A stretch of 58,811 nt of DNA from Alkalilimnicola ehrlichii (GCF_003399765.1 NZ_NFZV01000026.1:1-58811), one strand, 5' to 3'. Counted from the first letter of the stretch, positions 8,412 through 18,649 are shown. Notes: generated by a model not told the origin, from the letters alone. Numbers and translations are program-made.

Positions 8412-10595
8412 TTAATGCCGTGCCGCCAAGCGGCGAGCCAAATCGCTGTAAGCTTTTACCTGAGCGAGTCCGGGTTCGTGCTTGGCGATGAGCGTAAGCG
8501 CCTGCGCGTGTGTCTGTGCCGCGACATGAAATACGTTTTCGATTTGTAGTCGGCGTTTGCTCGGCACAGTGGCGGTAACGTCCGCATTGAGTCGCTGCTG
8601 CAAGTGGGCAGCGTCAAAGTGTTCTACCCAGCGTTCGACGCAGCGCAGTAATGTGATCTCCGTATTGGTTGCGCTTAGAGACCGGGCAAGCCGCTCGCAG
8701 GCGGACAGTAACAGCGGCCGAGCAAGCTTTGCCTGCCCGTCGTCCAAAAGTCGCTCGGCTAAGACGAGAGAGTAATCGGCTTGTTGAGGCGCTTGTAGCT
8801 GCTCGACCAGCTCAAGGGCCTTGGCGGCATGTCCCGACGCAATCCACTCCGTTACCAGGGGCTCGAGCTCAAGGGTCGGGTGTAACGGTGGGATTTCGTC
8901 TTTAATCGTGGCGAGCGTGTCGATGAGCCACGTCGCGCCAAAGCGCTCGTCGTCGACGGCGAACCAATTGGCAATTGCGATATAGTGCGCTGCGCTGGGC
9001 GAGTAAACGCGGTTCTCTGCAAGCAGCGTTGTGGCGCGGTCGGCTAGGCGATACAGCAGCTCGTCGCGTACGTCCGCAGGCGCGAGCGCAGTAAAAACTT
9101 CGGCGGCTTGTTGTAATGCGCTCCAGCTTGTGAAGCTTTGCGCGACGGTCGTCGCGTTCTCGAAATCGAGTACCATGTCGGCCGCGAGCAGGCTTTGTTC
9201 CGTATCGCTGTGTGGTATTTGCGATAGGTATTTTTGCGTCGCTATATCGTGGAAGTGTTTGTCCCGCCGCCAGGTGGCAACTACCAGTGTCGCAAGCGCG
9301 CTTTGTTCGATGGCCGGCGTTTGGTCTATGGTATCGACAATTTCCAAGGCCTCGGCGAAGAGCCCAAGACGTCCTAGCTCGAGAATGATCGAAGTCCAGG
9401 CGACTTCTTCGTCTTGCGGCGATAACTCCCCGCGAATAATCTCCAGCGCCTGCTCGCCGTGTCCGTGGCGAAGCAATAGCACCGCCATGAACGGATAGGC
9501 GTAACGTTTGTATTGCGGTCGTAGGATATCGATGGCCTCTTCTGCGATATCGACGCGATCAGCCTTAACGGCCGCTTGAATGATGGGGTAGGCTTCCCAG
9601 CTGCGGTGATGGGTAACGCCGATGCTGCGCAGTAAATGAAGTGCGGTTTCCCAGCGTTGTCGGTGGGAGAAATCGCGCATCCATTCGCGTGCCAAGTCGT
9701 TGCGCTCCTCACGCTGAAAGCGCTTGTTCATGAGCGAGGAGGCTTGTTCGTGATGGCCCGCCTGATAGAGCCTGTAGGCATGTCTGGCATAAGCAAGCAG
9801 TAGGTAATCGGGTTTGCCGGATGCGGTGTGTATGTTTTTGATGGCGGTTTCGGCTGCTGCAAAATCGCCGGCCGCGAAATGCCTTTCGGCAAGCGCGTTA
9901 AACACTTGAAAGCGTCGCTCCATGCCGGTGAGGGTCTTGCCAAGGGCTTCGGCTAACTCTAGACGGTTTAGCGCTAGCGCTGTCTTGGCAAGCTCGTAGG
10001 CATGTAGCGTCCAACCGGGGGTGTCGTGATAAGCGGACGCGACTCGTAAGGCGTTGTGAAACGCACATTCCGCCATTGCGTTGTCGTCGCAGGGAATGAC
10101 GTCCGACGCATAGTCAGGTGCCTGCCACTGGGATTTAACGGTTACGCGACGTGTAAGGTTCTCGATCTCCTCTGGGTTAAAGCCGTCGAGGCGGACATCG
10201 AACAGCAACGCCGGATTGCTCTGGCCGACAATCCATAAGCGGAACTGGCCCGGTGCGTGTTCGGATACGGTGCTGGCGTGGCTGCTCTTTGGTATGAGCG
10301 GCAAGTGTTCCGGAGACGGTGTGTCGCGGCAGCCGGTGGCGGCTGTACCGAAGCGGTAACACCGGTGAATCTCGATCGTTTGTGCGCCGGTGAGTGTGCC
10401 AACCAAGCGTGTATCGTCGCCAGTAACGCGCGCGATGTGTTGAGGGATAGGAAACCGGATTTCGTGAAACGACAGGTAAATCCCGTGGTCGTTGTCTGCC
10501 GCTTGAGTCAACGAGGGAGCGAGGAAAAGACAGGCGAACAGCGCAAGCCATGATCTGACGACATGATGCCCAAGGATGAATTGGCGAGCATACAT
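8412..10595 (-). CDS. Secreted/periplasmic helical-repeat protein, unknown function
   Basis: Encodes 727 residues. The start is placed at ATG 10595 because it opens a clear signal peptide (MYARQFILGHHVV, hydrophobic core, cleavage after LTQA); a start eight codons earlier at 10619 is possible. Residues about 35-190 look beta-rich and contain paired cysteines. From about 195 to the end the protein is made of TPR/Sel1-like amphipathic helices, with repeated patterns such as LAEALGKTL, GDFAAAETAI and GHAAKALELV. No catalytic motif is visible. The lipoprotein gene 10624-11514 ends 28 bases upstream on the same strand, so the two probably form an operon acting in the envelope. Confidence 0.75.
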   Translation of the reverse strand: MYARQFILGHHVVRSWLALFACLFLAPSLTQAADNDHGIYLSFHEIRFPIPQHIARVTGDDTRLVGTLTGAQTIEIHRCYRFGTAATGCRDTPSPEHLPLIPKSSHASTVSEHAPGQFRLWIVGQSNPALLFDVRLDGFNPEEIENLTRRVTVKSQWQAPDYASDVIPCDDNAMAECAFHNALRVASAYHDTPGWTLHAYELAKTALALNRLELAEALGKTLTGMERRFQVFNALAERHFAAGDFAAAETAIKNIHTASGKPDYLLLAYARHAYRLYQAGHHEQASSLMNKRFQREERNDLAREWMRDFSHRQRWETALHLLRSIGVTHHRSWEAYPIIQAAVKADRVDIAEEAIDILRPQYKRYAYPFMAVLLLRHGHGEQALEIIRGELSPQDEEVAWTSIILELGRLGLFAEALEIVDTIDQTPAIEQSALATLVVATWRRDKHFHDIATQKYLSQIPHSDTEQSLLAADMVLDFENATTVAQSFTSWSALQQAAEVFTALAPADVRDELLYRLADRATTLLAENRVYSPSAAHYIAIANWFAVDDERFGATWLIDTLATIKDEIPPLHPTLELEPLVTEWIASGHAAKALELVEQLQAPQQADYSLVLAERLLDDGQAKLARPLLLSACERLARSLSATNTEITLLRCVERWVEHFDAAHLQQRLNADVTATVPSKRRLQIENVFHVAAQTHAQALTLIAKHEPGLAQVKAYSDLARRLAARH

Positions 10596-10623
10596 CACGC
10601 GTTCGGCGGGAAACGACATCGGG

Positions 10624-11514
10624 CTAATTTTCCCTCATAGTCAACGGCAGGCCGATCAGTTCGGGAAAACCGATCTGACCGATGCGCTGGCGCGCTTTCT
10701 CGCCTCCGTTTCTGCGGAAGCAGCTCGAAGGGCTTCCGCCAAATGCCATTCGATGACGAATCGTCCAATGGCTGACCGAGACATATAAGCGATCGTCGTG
10801 CCTATAGTGCGCCTCCAAAAAGCTGAGCTTCTCGATCGGCCGGTTATTGTTTGCGATGACTTTTGCGGGAATCCCGTGCCCGTGGACACGAATGGCGAAT
10901 GGGGTATTAGGCCGCCGGATGAGCGCTTCGGCCGATTGGCTGGTGCTTCCGTCTATGTCTACCGCTTGCGTATATCTTACCGCAGGGATACTGCCTTCGA
11001 TGGGGATTTCGAGAAAGCAGACAGCGCGGGTTTCGTCGATTCCGGCAATTGCCGGGACGCGATAGTCGGTCCTTTCCATGGTCGGAATCGTGCCGGTCGG
11101 GATGGAGAAGCGAAATCCGCCTTCCTTATTGCCGGCTAGAATCGATGCAGCTTCCTCGGAAATGTTTTCCGGCAAAATAAATTGGTACTGGAGATCGGTC
11201 AAGCTCGTATTTAGCGGGCTCGCTTGGGAAAAGCTTTGTATATGCTCCTCAATGCTGCTGCGTGTCTGCTCGGTGAGCTTGTTTCGGGTGCGAATCGTCC
11301 AGACGCCGCGGCCGTAATGGACTTGATAAACCTGGGAGTCGGGCGCGAGGTGTTCGATAAGTCGTTGTAAATTATCGCCGACGACATCGTCTCCGGGGGC
11401 TTCGATTTGTACACGGTCTCCGGGGATCAACTGGCTGAGTTGATCGCAGGCACTCACTGAAACAGCCAGCAAACAGGCGAGAAACAATCGCAGCATCGCA
11501 AAATATGCCTTCAT
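10624..11514 (-). CDS. Lipoprotein of unknown function
   Basis: A 296-residue protein with a lipoprotein signal (MKAYFAMLRLFLACLLAVSVSAC, lipobox VSAC at Cys23). The mature part has no family I recognise: a short acidic linker, then mixed alpha/beta sequence. It is the first gene of a likely two-gene operon with the secreted helical-repeat protein downstream. A shifted frame at the C-terminus also looks protein-like (see rejected items), but the shift would need a base removed, so I kept the plain reading. Confidence 0.7.
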   Translation of the reverse strand: MKAYFAMLRLFLACLLAVSVSACDQLSQLIPGDRVQIEAPGDDVVGDNLQRLIEHLAPDSQVYQVHYGRGVWTIRTRNKLTEQTRSSIEEHIQSFSQASPLNTSLTDLQYQFILPENISEEAASILAGNKEGGFRFSIPTGTIPTMERTDYRVPAIAGIDETRAVCFLEIPIEGSIPAVRYTQAVDIDGSTSQSAEALIRRPNTPFAIRVHGHGIPAKVIANNNRPIEKLSFLEAHYRHDDRLYVSVSHWTIRHRMAFGGSPSSCFRRNGGEKARQRIGQIGFPELIGLPLTMREN

Positions 11515-11618
11515 GAGTGGCGAATATGGCGGGTTTTTTATTTGAAAGAACTCTAATTTTAGTTGGCCGTCCGGTCAAGAGAATGCCGGACAGCCTGCTT
11601 CGTAGAGACCGAAGGGAA

Positions 11619-12527
11619 TTAGCCGGTGTTGCTTAAGGGTGTTTCCCGCCGGTTCGATTTGGCCGCTGTCGTATGAATGAAGACGACGGGTTTGACCGGA
11701 AGGTCGGCCAGGCGGCGATATAATCGAAACTGTAGCTGCTGAAACTCCCGGGCACGATGGGTCGGCAAGCTCAGCTCCACTATCAAATACGGTCCGACTT
11801 TCGTCGTCCGGGCGCAACGCAGATCAATCCCGATGGCGGTGAGAGCCGCTGCCACGCTGTCCCGCAAATGCTGCGGTGGCGCGGCGAGTGCTAATTCGCG
11901 AATCGCGTTGAGCGTCATCTTTACGGGTACAGTAATGAAGTAGCCCGAGATTAGAATAACCATGACCGGGTCCGTATACACGGCCCATTGCGACCATGCA
12001 GTTTGTTCCAAGCACCATGCCAGGCCGAATCCTGTTAAAACGGCTGCGCTTAAGACCGTGTCCATGAGCCATTGACGATTCTCTGCTGCAATTAAGCCGG
12101 AGCCGTTACGCGTGTGGACCCATTGCAAATACAGCCAAGTCACTAGACAGCCTAAAACGCTGACTGCCGCGAACAACATGGCCATATCGGCAGCGACAGC
12201 GCGGCCGCCGGTGAGTAGCGCATGGACGGCGGAGCCGAACGAGAGGATGCAGACCAGGGCGATGGTCAGCCCTTTAACAGCGATAACCAACGGCTCGACA
12301 GCACCGTGGCCAAACGGAAAACGAGCGTTCGCCGGCCGCCGCACAACGCGTGCGGCATAGACCGATAGCAGCGACAGCACAAGGCTCACCAGGGAGTAAG
12401 CGCCGTCAAAGAGAATCATCAGCGAGTCGATCCAGAGCCCCCAGCCGATGCCGGCCAAAGCGAATAAGCCCGCGATCGCCGCGGATAAGGTTAATGCCGT
12501 TTTCTCCTGTTCCCAAACAATACTCAT
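11619..12527 (-). CDS. Cation diffusion facilitator (CDF) family transporter
   Basis: A 302-residue inner-membrane protein. The start at ATG 12527 is fixed by a strong GAGGAGGT ribosome site; the 65 codons further upstream are not protein-like. Six membrane segments span residues about 10-210, followed by a cytoplasmic C-terminal ferredoxin-like domain. The usual TM2 metal motif HSLxD/DAxHS is present in altered form as FDGAYSLVS (Asp kept, His replaced by Tyr), and the TM5 Asp is in LMDTVLS. The substrate is therefore uncertain: a divalent metal or a related cation moved out by proton antiport. It is divergent from the LysR gene at 12713. Confidence 0.8.
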   Translation of the reverse strand: MSIVWEQEKTALTLSAAIAGLFALAGIGWGLWIDSLMILFDGAYSLVSLVLSLLSVYAARVVRRPANARFPFGHGAVEPLVIAVKGLTIALVCILSFGSAVHALLTGGRAVAADMAMLFAAVSVLGCLVTWLYLQWVHTRNGSGLIAAENRQWLMDTVLSAAVLTGFGLAWCLEQTAWSQWAVYTDPVMVILISGYFITVPVKMTLNAIRELALAAPPQHLRDSVAAALTAIGIDLRCARTTKVGPYLIVELSLPTHRAREFQQLQFRLYRRLADLPVKPVVFIHTTAAKSNRRETPLSNTG

Positions 12528-12671
12528 CTTTACCTCCTCAGAGGAAACCCGAGCCGTTTGCCTACTCCGCAAGGTGTGTTTCCTTGCTGGAAAGCGCTTT
12601 CGTTCTACGGGTTCGGCGTTTCCTACTTGGTGAGCATTGTAAGGCGGCGTATTCTTGACCGTGAGTCGGTG

Positions 12672-12692
12672 AGCGACGGAAAAACCGTCGCT
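12672..12692. promoter_or_regulatory. Perfect inverted repeat in the CDF/LysR divergent promoter
   Basis: AGCGACGG, five A residues, then CCGTCGCT: a perfect 8-bp inverted repeat. It lies 21 bases before the LysR ATG and in the 185-base divergent region. It may be the autoregulatory operator, or a hairpin in the LysR mRNA leader. There is no T run, so it is not a normal terminator. Confidence 0.4.
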
Positions 12693-12712
12693 TAGCAAGG
12701 TGGAGAGTGGCG

Positions 12713-13591
12713 ATGAGGACATCTCAGATCGAAATTTTTTTGGCCATTGTGCGGCACGGTACGGTGGCAGCCGCAGCGCGGGAGCTTGGCCGTAGTCGGA
12801 CGACGGTTAGTACGGCATTGGCGGCATTAGAGGACGAGTTAGGGGTCGAGCTGTTCGAACGTAGCGGTAATCAGTTGCACTTAACGCCTATTGGCGGTGC
12901 CATCGTCACCGATTGTCGTCGGCTTGAGCAGGTCGCAGCGCAGATCCGTTCCCGTTGCGTGCATCATTTGAGCGGCGCGGAGTCGGTGCTGCGCATCGCG
13001 CGCGACGACTCGCTGCCGGAACCGGTTTGGCGCGCAATTTTACGGCGCTTGAAGGCGCGTTTTCCTGTTACCAGCGTGTCGGTGTATCTAGCGCCTCCCC
13101 GCGAGTTGGCGCCCCTGGTCGAGCGGCAGGCGGTGGATGTTGCCTATGGCCTAATTCCCGAGTTGCTGAGCGAAGGCTATCAGTGGTTCCGCGAACTGGC
13201 CGATGTCGGCATGGTTACCGTTGCCGCACCCGGTCACCCCTTGAGTAGCTTGCCGAGAGTGGAGCAGGACGATCTGGTCAACCATACGGAAATCACCTTG
13301 GCCTATCTGGATAACGACTTGTTGGTGGCGGAGTCGCCGGAGACCGCCAACTTCCTCGCGTTTACGCAATACGAGCTGATTCGCGATGCCGTTATCGACG
13401 GTGCAGGATGGGCGGACTTGCCCCTGCCGCTGGTGGCGGATGCGTTGCGGGACGGAACGCTACAGGCGATCCGTCATCGCAGCGCGCACTGGTGGAAAAC
13501 GTTCAGCGCTTTAGAGTCGGAACAGGCACAAGGCGGTGCGGTGGTTACCTGGCTGGCGAATGAGTTGGAAGAATACTTGCGGCAGTATTAA
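12713..13591 (+). CDS. LysR family transcriptional regulator
   Basis: A 292-residue regulator. ATG 12713 has GGAG seven bases upstream; GTG 12707 is the alternative start. Residues 1-60 are the winged helix-turn-helix (RHGTVAAAARELGRSRTTVSTALAALEDELG, LFERS), and residues about 90-290 are the effector-binding domain. It is divergent from the CDF transporter, the usual arrangement for a LysR regulator and its target. The DGC-domain gene and the MFS gene nearby are other possible targets. The effector is unknown. Confidence 0.85.
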   Translation: MRTSQIEIFLAIVRHGTVAAAARELGRSRTTVSTALAALEDELGVELFERSGNQLHLTPIGGAIVTDCRRLEQVAAQIRSRCVHHLSGAESVLRIARDDSLPEPVWRAILRRLKARFPVTSVSVYLAPPRELAPLVERQAVDVAYGLIPELLSEGYQWFRELADVGMVTVAAPGHPLSSLPRVEQDDLVNHTEITLAYLDNDLLVAESPETANFLAFTQYELIRDAVIDGAGWADLPLPLVADALRDGTLQAIRHRSAHWWKTFSALESEQAQGGAVVTWLANELEEYLRQY

Positions 13592-13726
13592 GAAAACGCT
13601 GAACAATACCTTAACCTCTGCGGGCGCTTGTTTTGGATCAAGGCAAGTAGTGCGATTTTGCGAGATAGTCGGGGTGCCGACTACAGCGGTAGTCCATGCC
13701 AGGATCTTTGTTCCGGAGGGGGTAGC

Positions 13727-14164
13727 ATGTCTCGCAAGACGGCACATTTGCCGCTGGTGTACAGCTGTTCGGGGTGTTCCAGCGCGGCTCAGCTGACGAA
13801 CCGCTTAGCCCTGCAACTGGATCGCGCGGGAGAGGCCGAAATGTCGTGTATCGCCGGCGTCGGCGGCGGCGTTCCCAAGTTGGTTCGGTTGGCAAGGTCG
13901 GGGCGCCCGATTCTGGCCTTAGACGGTTGCGCCTTGGCGTGTGTGCGGCATTGTCTGACCGGGCAGGGTGTTGAGCCCGCGCATTATGTGCAGTTGCATA
14001 CCTTAGGCGTGAAAAAGCGCTATGGCGAGGACCCTGCGGCGGACGACATGGCGCGGGTGTATGCACATGTCGTTGCGTTGGCGAGGCAATTGCAGACACA
14101 CGCCGAGCAAGCTTCCAGGCCGTTTACGGCCTCTGGGCGTGCAGCTGCTGCTCCCGATCGATAA
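13727..14164 (+). CDS. DGC-domain putative zinc-binding protein
   Basis: A 145-residue protein. Start ATG 13727 follows GGAGGGGG. It matches the DGC family (PF08859 type): LVYSCSGCSSAAQL near the N-terminus, MSCIAGVGGGVP, then LDGCALACVRHCL, which carries the DGC signature and most of the conserved cysteines. The family is thought to bind zinc through these cysteines; its physiological role is not established. It follows the LysR gene on the same strand, and its 3' end overlaps the convergent MFS gene by about 40 bases. Confidence 0.8.
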   Translation: MSRKTAHLPLVYSCSGCSSAAQLTNRLALQLDRAGEAEMSCIAGVGGGVPKLVRLARSGRPILALDGCALACVRHCLTGQGVEPAHYVQLHTLGVKKRYGEDPAADDMARVYAHVVALARQLQTHAEQASRPFTASGRAAAAPDR

Positions 14165-15361
14165 TCGCCGGCTCAGGAGGAAAGCTTCGCATTCTGTAGG
14201 TCAGCAGCAGGCCAATAGCAAGCCCGACACAAGTGAAAGCGATGGCCGAGCGGAAATCGCCGGTAAGCTCGATTAGCCAACCGGATATCGCCGGCCCGAT
14301 AAGCTGGCCGCCGGCGAAGAAGAGCGTCGCGTAGCTGAACGCAATGGTGATATAGCGGGAGCCGACCTGTTCTGTGCTCGCAGCCTGAACCATGGTGAAT
14401 ACGCCGTTGAGCGAGCAGCCGACTAAAAAAAGTGCAGAAAGAAACTGGCACCGCTTTGATCGAACAGTACCAGGAGCATAGCGAGCATAACGATACCGGT
14501 GGCGGCGGTGAGAGCGTTACCGCGTCCGACGCGGTCCGATATATTGCCCCAGACAGGGCCGCTCGCAACCGATAGCAGGCCCGCCATGGCAAGTAGGCTG
14601 CCGGCCACCGCTTCGCTAAAGCCCGATTCCACGACATAGCTGATCATGAAAATGGTTTGCACCATATAGGTCAAACCGATGATGCCGTAAACCATCGATA
14701 CGGTAATAACCCGAGGGTTGCGGTAAACCAGCCATTTATCGGCGGAGGGCGGTGGCGTTTGAGTGCCGTCTGCGTCGGTTGGCGGGTCTTTGAGAATAGC
14801 CAGCGCCGCGATGCCGACCGCAGCGCTGCTGGCGGCGAATACGCCCCAGGTCACTCGCCAGCCGATGTCGCCGAATTGGGCATACAGCCAGGGTAAGAGG
14901 ACACCGACGAGTAATAGCCCTGCACCGATGCCTGCGCTCATGCAGCCTATGACAAAGCCCCGTCGTTCCGGATACCAGGTAGCCAATAGCGAGACCATAG
15001 GCGCAAAGCTAAAGGCCGTTCCGATACCCAGCAGTGTCATGAGCAGGACGGCCGCCGGATAGCTCTGGGCAAATGCCAAGCCGGTAAAGCCGGCCGTCAC
15101 GATCGCGATTCCGAAGGCGATAGCGCGACTTGCGCCCCAGCGGCTGGCCGCCAAGCCGCCGATCAGAACAAAGCTGACGTAGCCCAGCGCGGTGACGGTC
15201 CCGAGCACCCCGGCTTGCTGATAGCTTAGATCGAGACCGGCCCGCATGGGCGGCAGGATCATGCCGTAGGCCAAGCGGGCAAAGACGATAACAATCAGAC
15301 CGACAAACATGCCGGCTGTAACCATAAGCACGGTATTAGGACGGTCAACGGGCTGGTTCAT
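14124..15361 (-). CDS. MFS transporter (frameshifted at a T7 run)
   Basis: The first frame (15361 to about 14425) encodes 312 residues with eight to nine membrane segments and the MFS loop motif (GGLAASRWGASRA). It ends at a TAG right after a T7 run (A7 on the plus strand, 14425-14431). One extra T continues the protein as LHFFLVGCSLNGVFTMVQAA and on through the last three membrane segments to 14124, giving about 412 residues, normal for a YbfB/YjiJ-like MFS permease. The substrate is unknown. No good ribosome site is visible at 15361. Confidence 0.7.
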
Positions 15362-15475
15362 CGGTCGTGTTCGTTATTTCTTTCGGGGGAACCTGACGAC
15401 TGTATCAGAAAACGAAACCTTGCGTTCTTTTTCGCAGGGCGATGAGAAACCTGCTGCGCGGGGAGCTGGGAGCCC

Positions 15476-17546
15476 TCAGTGTATGCTCAAGAAGTGCTCG
15501 GCAGGTTGTGCGCGGCCGAACAAATACCCCTGGGCGTGGCGGCAGTGGTGTTGGTGGAGGAATTGGCGTGTGGTTTCCGTTTCGACCCCCTCGGCTAAGG
15601 TATCGAGTTTAAGCGAGTGAGCAAGTTGAATAACCGCGCGAACTAAGGCCTCGTCGTTGGCGTGCTTGCCTAAGCCGCGGATTAGGGACTGGTCGATTTT
15701 TAGTTTGTTCAAAGGCAGCCGTTTCAAATAACTCAAGTTGGAATAACCGCTGCCGAAGTCGTCCACGGCGATGCGAACGCCCATTTCGCGTAAAGTCTGG
15801 AGGCGACGGATGGCCTCTTCCGTATCGTCCATTAACACCGACTCGGTCAATTCCAATACTAAGGCTTCGACGGGAAGGTGCGTGCGGGACAGCGCTTGAG
15901 AGACTCGGCTGGCAATATCGACGTGCTCGAACTCGACCGCGGAGACGTTAACCGCCACTTCCAGCGGCACCCCGTGTTGGCGCCATCTCATCGCATCCTC
16001 GCAGGCACGATTCAGGACCCACTCCCCTAGCGGGATGATAATGCCGCTCTCCTCCGCGACCGGAATAAACTCGCTGGGCGAGATGGCTCCGGTTTCCGGA
16101 TGTTGCCAGCGAGCCAATGCCTCGACGCCGATCATCGCTCCGGTGCGAAGGTCGACTTGGGGTTGATAGTTCAGCGTCAGCTGATTTTGTTCCAGGGCGA
16201 TGCGTAGTTGTTGTTCGAGCTCTAAACGGCGTATGCCGCGGCGGCCGAGCTCCGGCGTATAGTGGTGGACGCTACCTCCTCCTTGTTTTTTGGCCTCGTG
16301 CATCGCGACGTCGGCAGCGGCGATCAGGTCTTCCGCCGTGTGTCCGTCGCCGGGCGAAAAGCTAATGCCGATACTGGCCGTCACCCGTAACGCAGACGGA
16401 CTCAATGGCGTTGCCGGCAGACCGTCCAGGATTTGTTGCGCAATCTGCGTTGCAGCCTCGCGGTTATGGACGTCCGGAAGAATGGCTAAAAACTCGTCGC
16501 TGCTATAGCGAGCCAGTATGTCGTCTTGGCGAAGTTTGCGGCGAATTTCATGCGCAGCTCCGACCAACACCTCGTCGCCCGTCGTGTGGCCCAAGTTGTC
16601 GTTAATGACCTTGAAACGGTCGAGATCGATCAAGAGTACGGCTGTGTAATGGTGAGATGCGGACGTGCGCTTGTCGATGATCTTTTGCAACTGGTCGTGG
16701 ACGGACTTGCGATTAGGCAGGTGAGTGAGCGGATCGTAGCGGGACAGGAAGGTCAGCTCGGCCTCGGTTTGCCGAATGGCGGTAATGTCGCGGATCAGTA
16801 CGCAACCGTCCGCCTGCGTCGGCGGTTGGTCATGCTGTAGGCCGAAGTGTAAGAGGAACGTGCGATTGCTCGGCGGCGGCAAGTAGGTTTCGATCGATAA
16901 GTGGCCTTGGGTCGACGTTACCCGCGCGAGCGCCTCGCGCAGCAGGGGCGCATTGGTGCGGTGGAAAAGTTCGGTAAGGTGGCGATTTGTTATCTTGGTC
17001 AGCGTGCTTGAGAGGATCTCGGCATTGCCCCAGGCTTCGATAACCTGGCCAGCCTGATCGATGTGTAGGACGAGTTCGTCGCTCTGACTTAATAACAGGG
17101 CTAAACGCTGTTCGCTGCGACGCAGCTCTTCTTCGGCCGTGCGGCTGCTACGTCGGATCGCTGCGTCGCGCACCTCCCGCCGTACCGCTTCTGCCAGACG
17201 CGAGAGGTTGCCTTTCATTATGTAATCTTGTGCGCCTGCTTTCATGGCCGCGACGGCTTGTTCTTCGCCGATAGTGCCCGAACAGATGATAAAAGGGATG
17301 TCGAGTCCGCGGGACTTTACTTCCGTAAGCACTCTTCTGCTGTCGCAGTCGGCTAGGTGGTGGTCGACAATAATGACGTCCCAGTCCGCTTCGTCGAGGG
17401 CTTTTTGCAGGCCGGCGAGCGTCGCTTCCCGCCGATAGTCATATGTTAGCTCTCCGCGATCTAACGCTCGGCGGACTAAGCGCGCGTCGATGGCCGAGTC
17501 TTCCATATGAAGAAGCCGGATAGGGGGGTGGATTTTGCGTGCTCAT
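15476..17546 (-). CDS. Response regulator REC-PAS-GGDEF-EAL phosphodiesterase (N-terminal frameshift)
   Basis: The long open frame (MEDSAID, 17506) lacks the first strand of the receiver domain. ATG at 17546 is preceded by AGGAG and gives MSTQNPPPIRLLHMEDSAID if one C is dropped from the C6 run at 17524-17529; I take that as the true start. REC covers about the first 125 residues with phospho-acceptor Asp in VIIVDHHLAD, then PAS, GGDEF and EAL. The GGDEF motif is degenerate (RYSSDEF), so no cyclase activity is expected. The EAL domain keeps EALARW, NVS, ELTES, DDFGSGYS and AEGVE, so c-di-GMP hydrolysis is likely. The histidine kinase gene lies 8 bases upstream. Confidence 0.8.
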
Positions 17547-17554
17547 CTCCGCTC

Positions 17555-18649
17555 CTAGCCGTAGGCGGCGTTTGTGCCGGTCGCTAAGGTGAAGTAAAGA
17601 GTCGCTCCTTGCCCAGGAGCGCCTTCGGCCCAGATGCGGCCGCCATGACGCCGAACAATACGTTGAGCGATCGCTAAGCCAAGGCCGGTGCCGGCAAAGT
17701 CGTGTGCTGCGAGCCCCCGCTGAAAGGGCTTGAATAGCGTTTGCGCTTGGTTGGCATCGAAACCGATGCCGTTATCGCGAACATAGTACACCGTGTCGCC
17801 CGCAATGCGGTCGGTGCCGACTTCGATGCGGGGAGTAGCTTGGTGGCGGGTAAACTTCCATGCGTTGTCGATTAAATTGAGTAGCATGATGCGCATCAGT
17901 TTAATATCGGCCGTGACGATCACCCGGTCGGGGATTTGCCATTCGACTTCTCGCTCGGGCTCCTGCCGTTGTAGCGCTTGTAGTTCTTCTTCCACAAGCG
18001 GTTTTAAGTCGAAGGTCTCCGGTTGGAGAGGGGTGTTGGAGAGTCGGCTCAGCGTCAGCAGGCCTTCGATGAGGTCGCGCATCTTTTCTTGTAGGCGCTC
18101 GATGTCGTTTAAAACGTCAAGCCCGGCCTGGTCGGTGGCGGATACGTGATCTTCTCTAAGAATCTCGATCAGTTGCCTGAGCTGGCGGATCGGCGCCCGT
18201 AAATCGTGCGAGACCGAATAGGAGAACGTATCGAACTCGCTAAATCGCGGCGGATTTTGACGCGTGCTGTTCAGGGTGTGTTGGACGGTCAGCCGTTTTA
18301 CTGCCGGCGTTAAACGCCAGAGTTCGTCCGATCGTAATGTGTCGACGGAGACGTCGCTTAATTCGGGCGGGACGGGTCGCTCGATCGCGGTATCCAGTAG
18401 GACGAGCAGCGGCGGGCGTTGCTCGTCGGAGTAAGAAAGCGAAGAGATGCGGTCTAAGTCTTTGAACGGTACCAGGAGGATATTTTTCTTGCTAATCCGA
18501 TCGAGCCGAGTCGGTGGAGCGTCCGTCAGTTCATGCTGCCTTAAGGCAAGCCTACAGTCCGTTGCAGCCCAGGCTTTTTGTATCCGTTGTTGCCACCTAG
18601 CCATATCTGTTGCGGTAGAGCAGGCCAGTAAGGCATGAATCTCGTTCAT
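17555..18649 (-). CDS. Soluble sensor histidine kinase
   Basis: A 364-residue protein without membrane segments. Residues 1-130 are an unrecognised input region. Residues about 140-215 are HisKA with the phospho-acceptor in SYSVSHDLRAPI, and residues about 250-355 are the ATPase domain with N box (NLIDNAWKFT), G1 (DNGIGFD) and G2 (GTGLGLAI). The layout resembles the kinase module of phytochrome-type sensors without the photosensory part. It ends 8 bases before the REC-GGDEF-EAL gene, which is presumably its partner, so the pair would control c-di-GMP breakdown. Confidence 0.85.
   Translation of the reverse strand: MNEIHALLACSTATDMARWQQRIQKAWAATDCRLALRQHELTDAPPTRLDRISKKNILLVPFKDLDRISSLSYSDEQRPPLLVLLDTAIERPVPPELSDVSVDTLRSDELWRLTPAVKRLTVQHTLNSTRQNPPRFSEFDTFSYSVSHDLRAPIRQLRQLIEILREDHVSATDQAGLDVLNDIERLQEKMRDLIEGLLTLSRLSNTPLQPETFDLKPLVEEELQALQRQEPEREVEWQIPDRVIVTADIKLMRIMLLNLIDNAWKFTRHQATPRIEVGTDRIAGDTVYYVRDNGIGFDANQAQTLFKPFQRGLAAHDFAGTGLGLAIAQRIVRRHGGRIWAEGAPGQGATLYFTLATGTNAAYG

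Noticed and set aside
10624-10760. Possible frameshift at the C-terminus of the 10624-11514 lipoprotein (alternative frame ending at 10656 looks helical).
   Set aside because: Repair would need removal of a base, opposite to nearly all other breaks here, and the unshifted frame keeps good codon usage to its stop.
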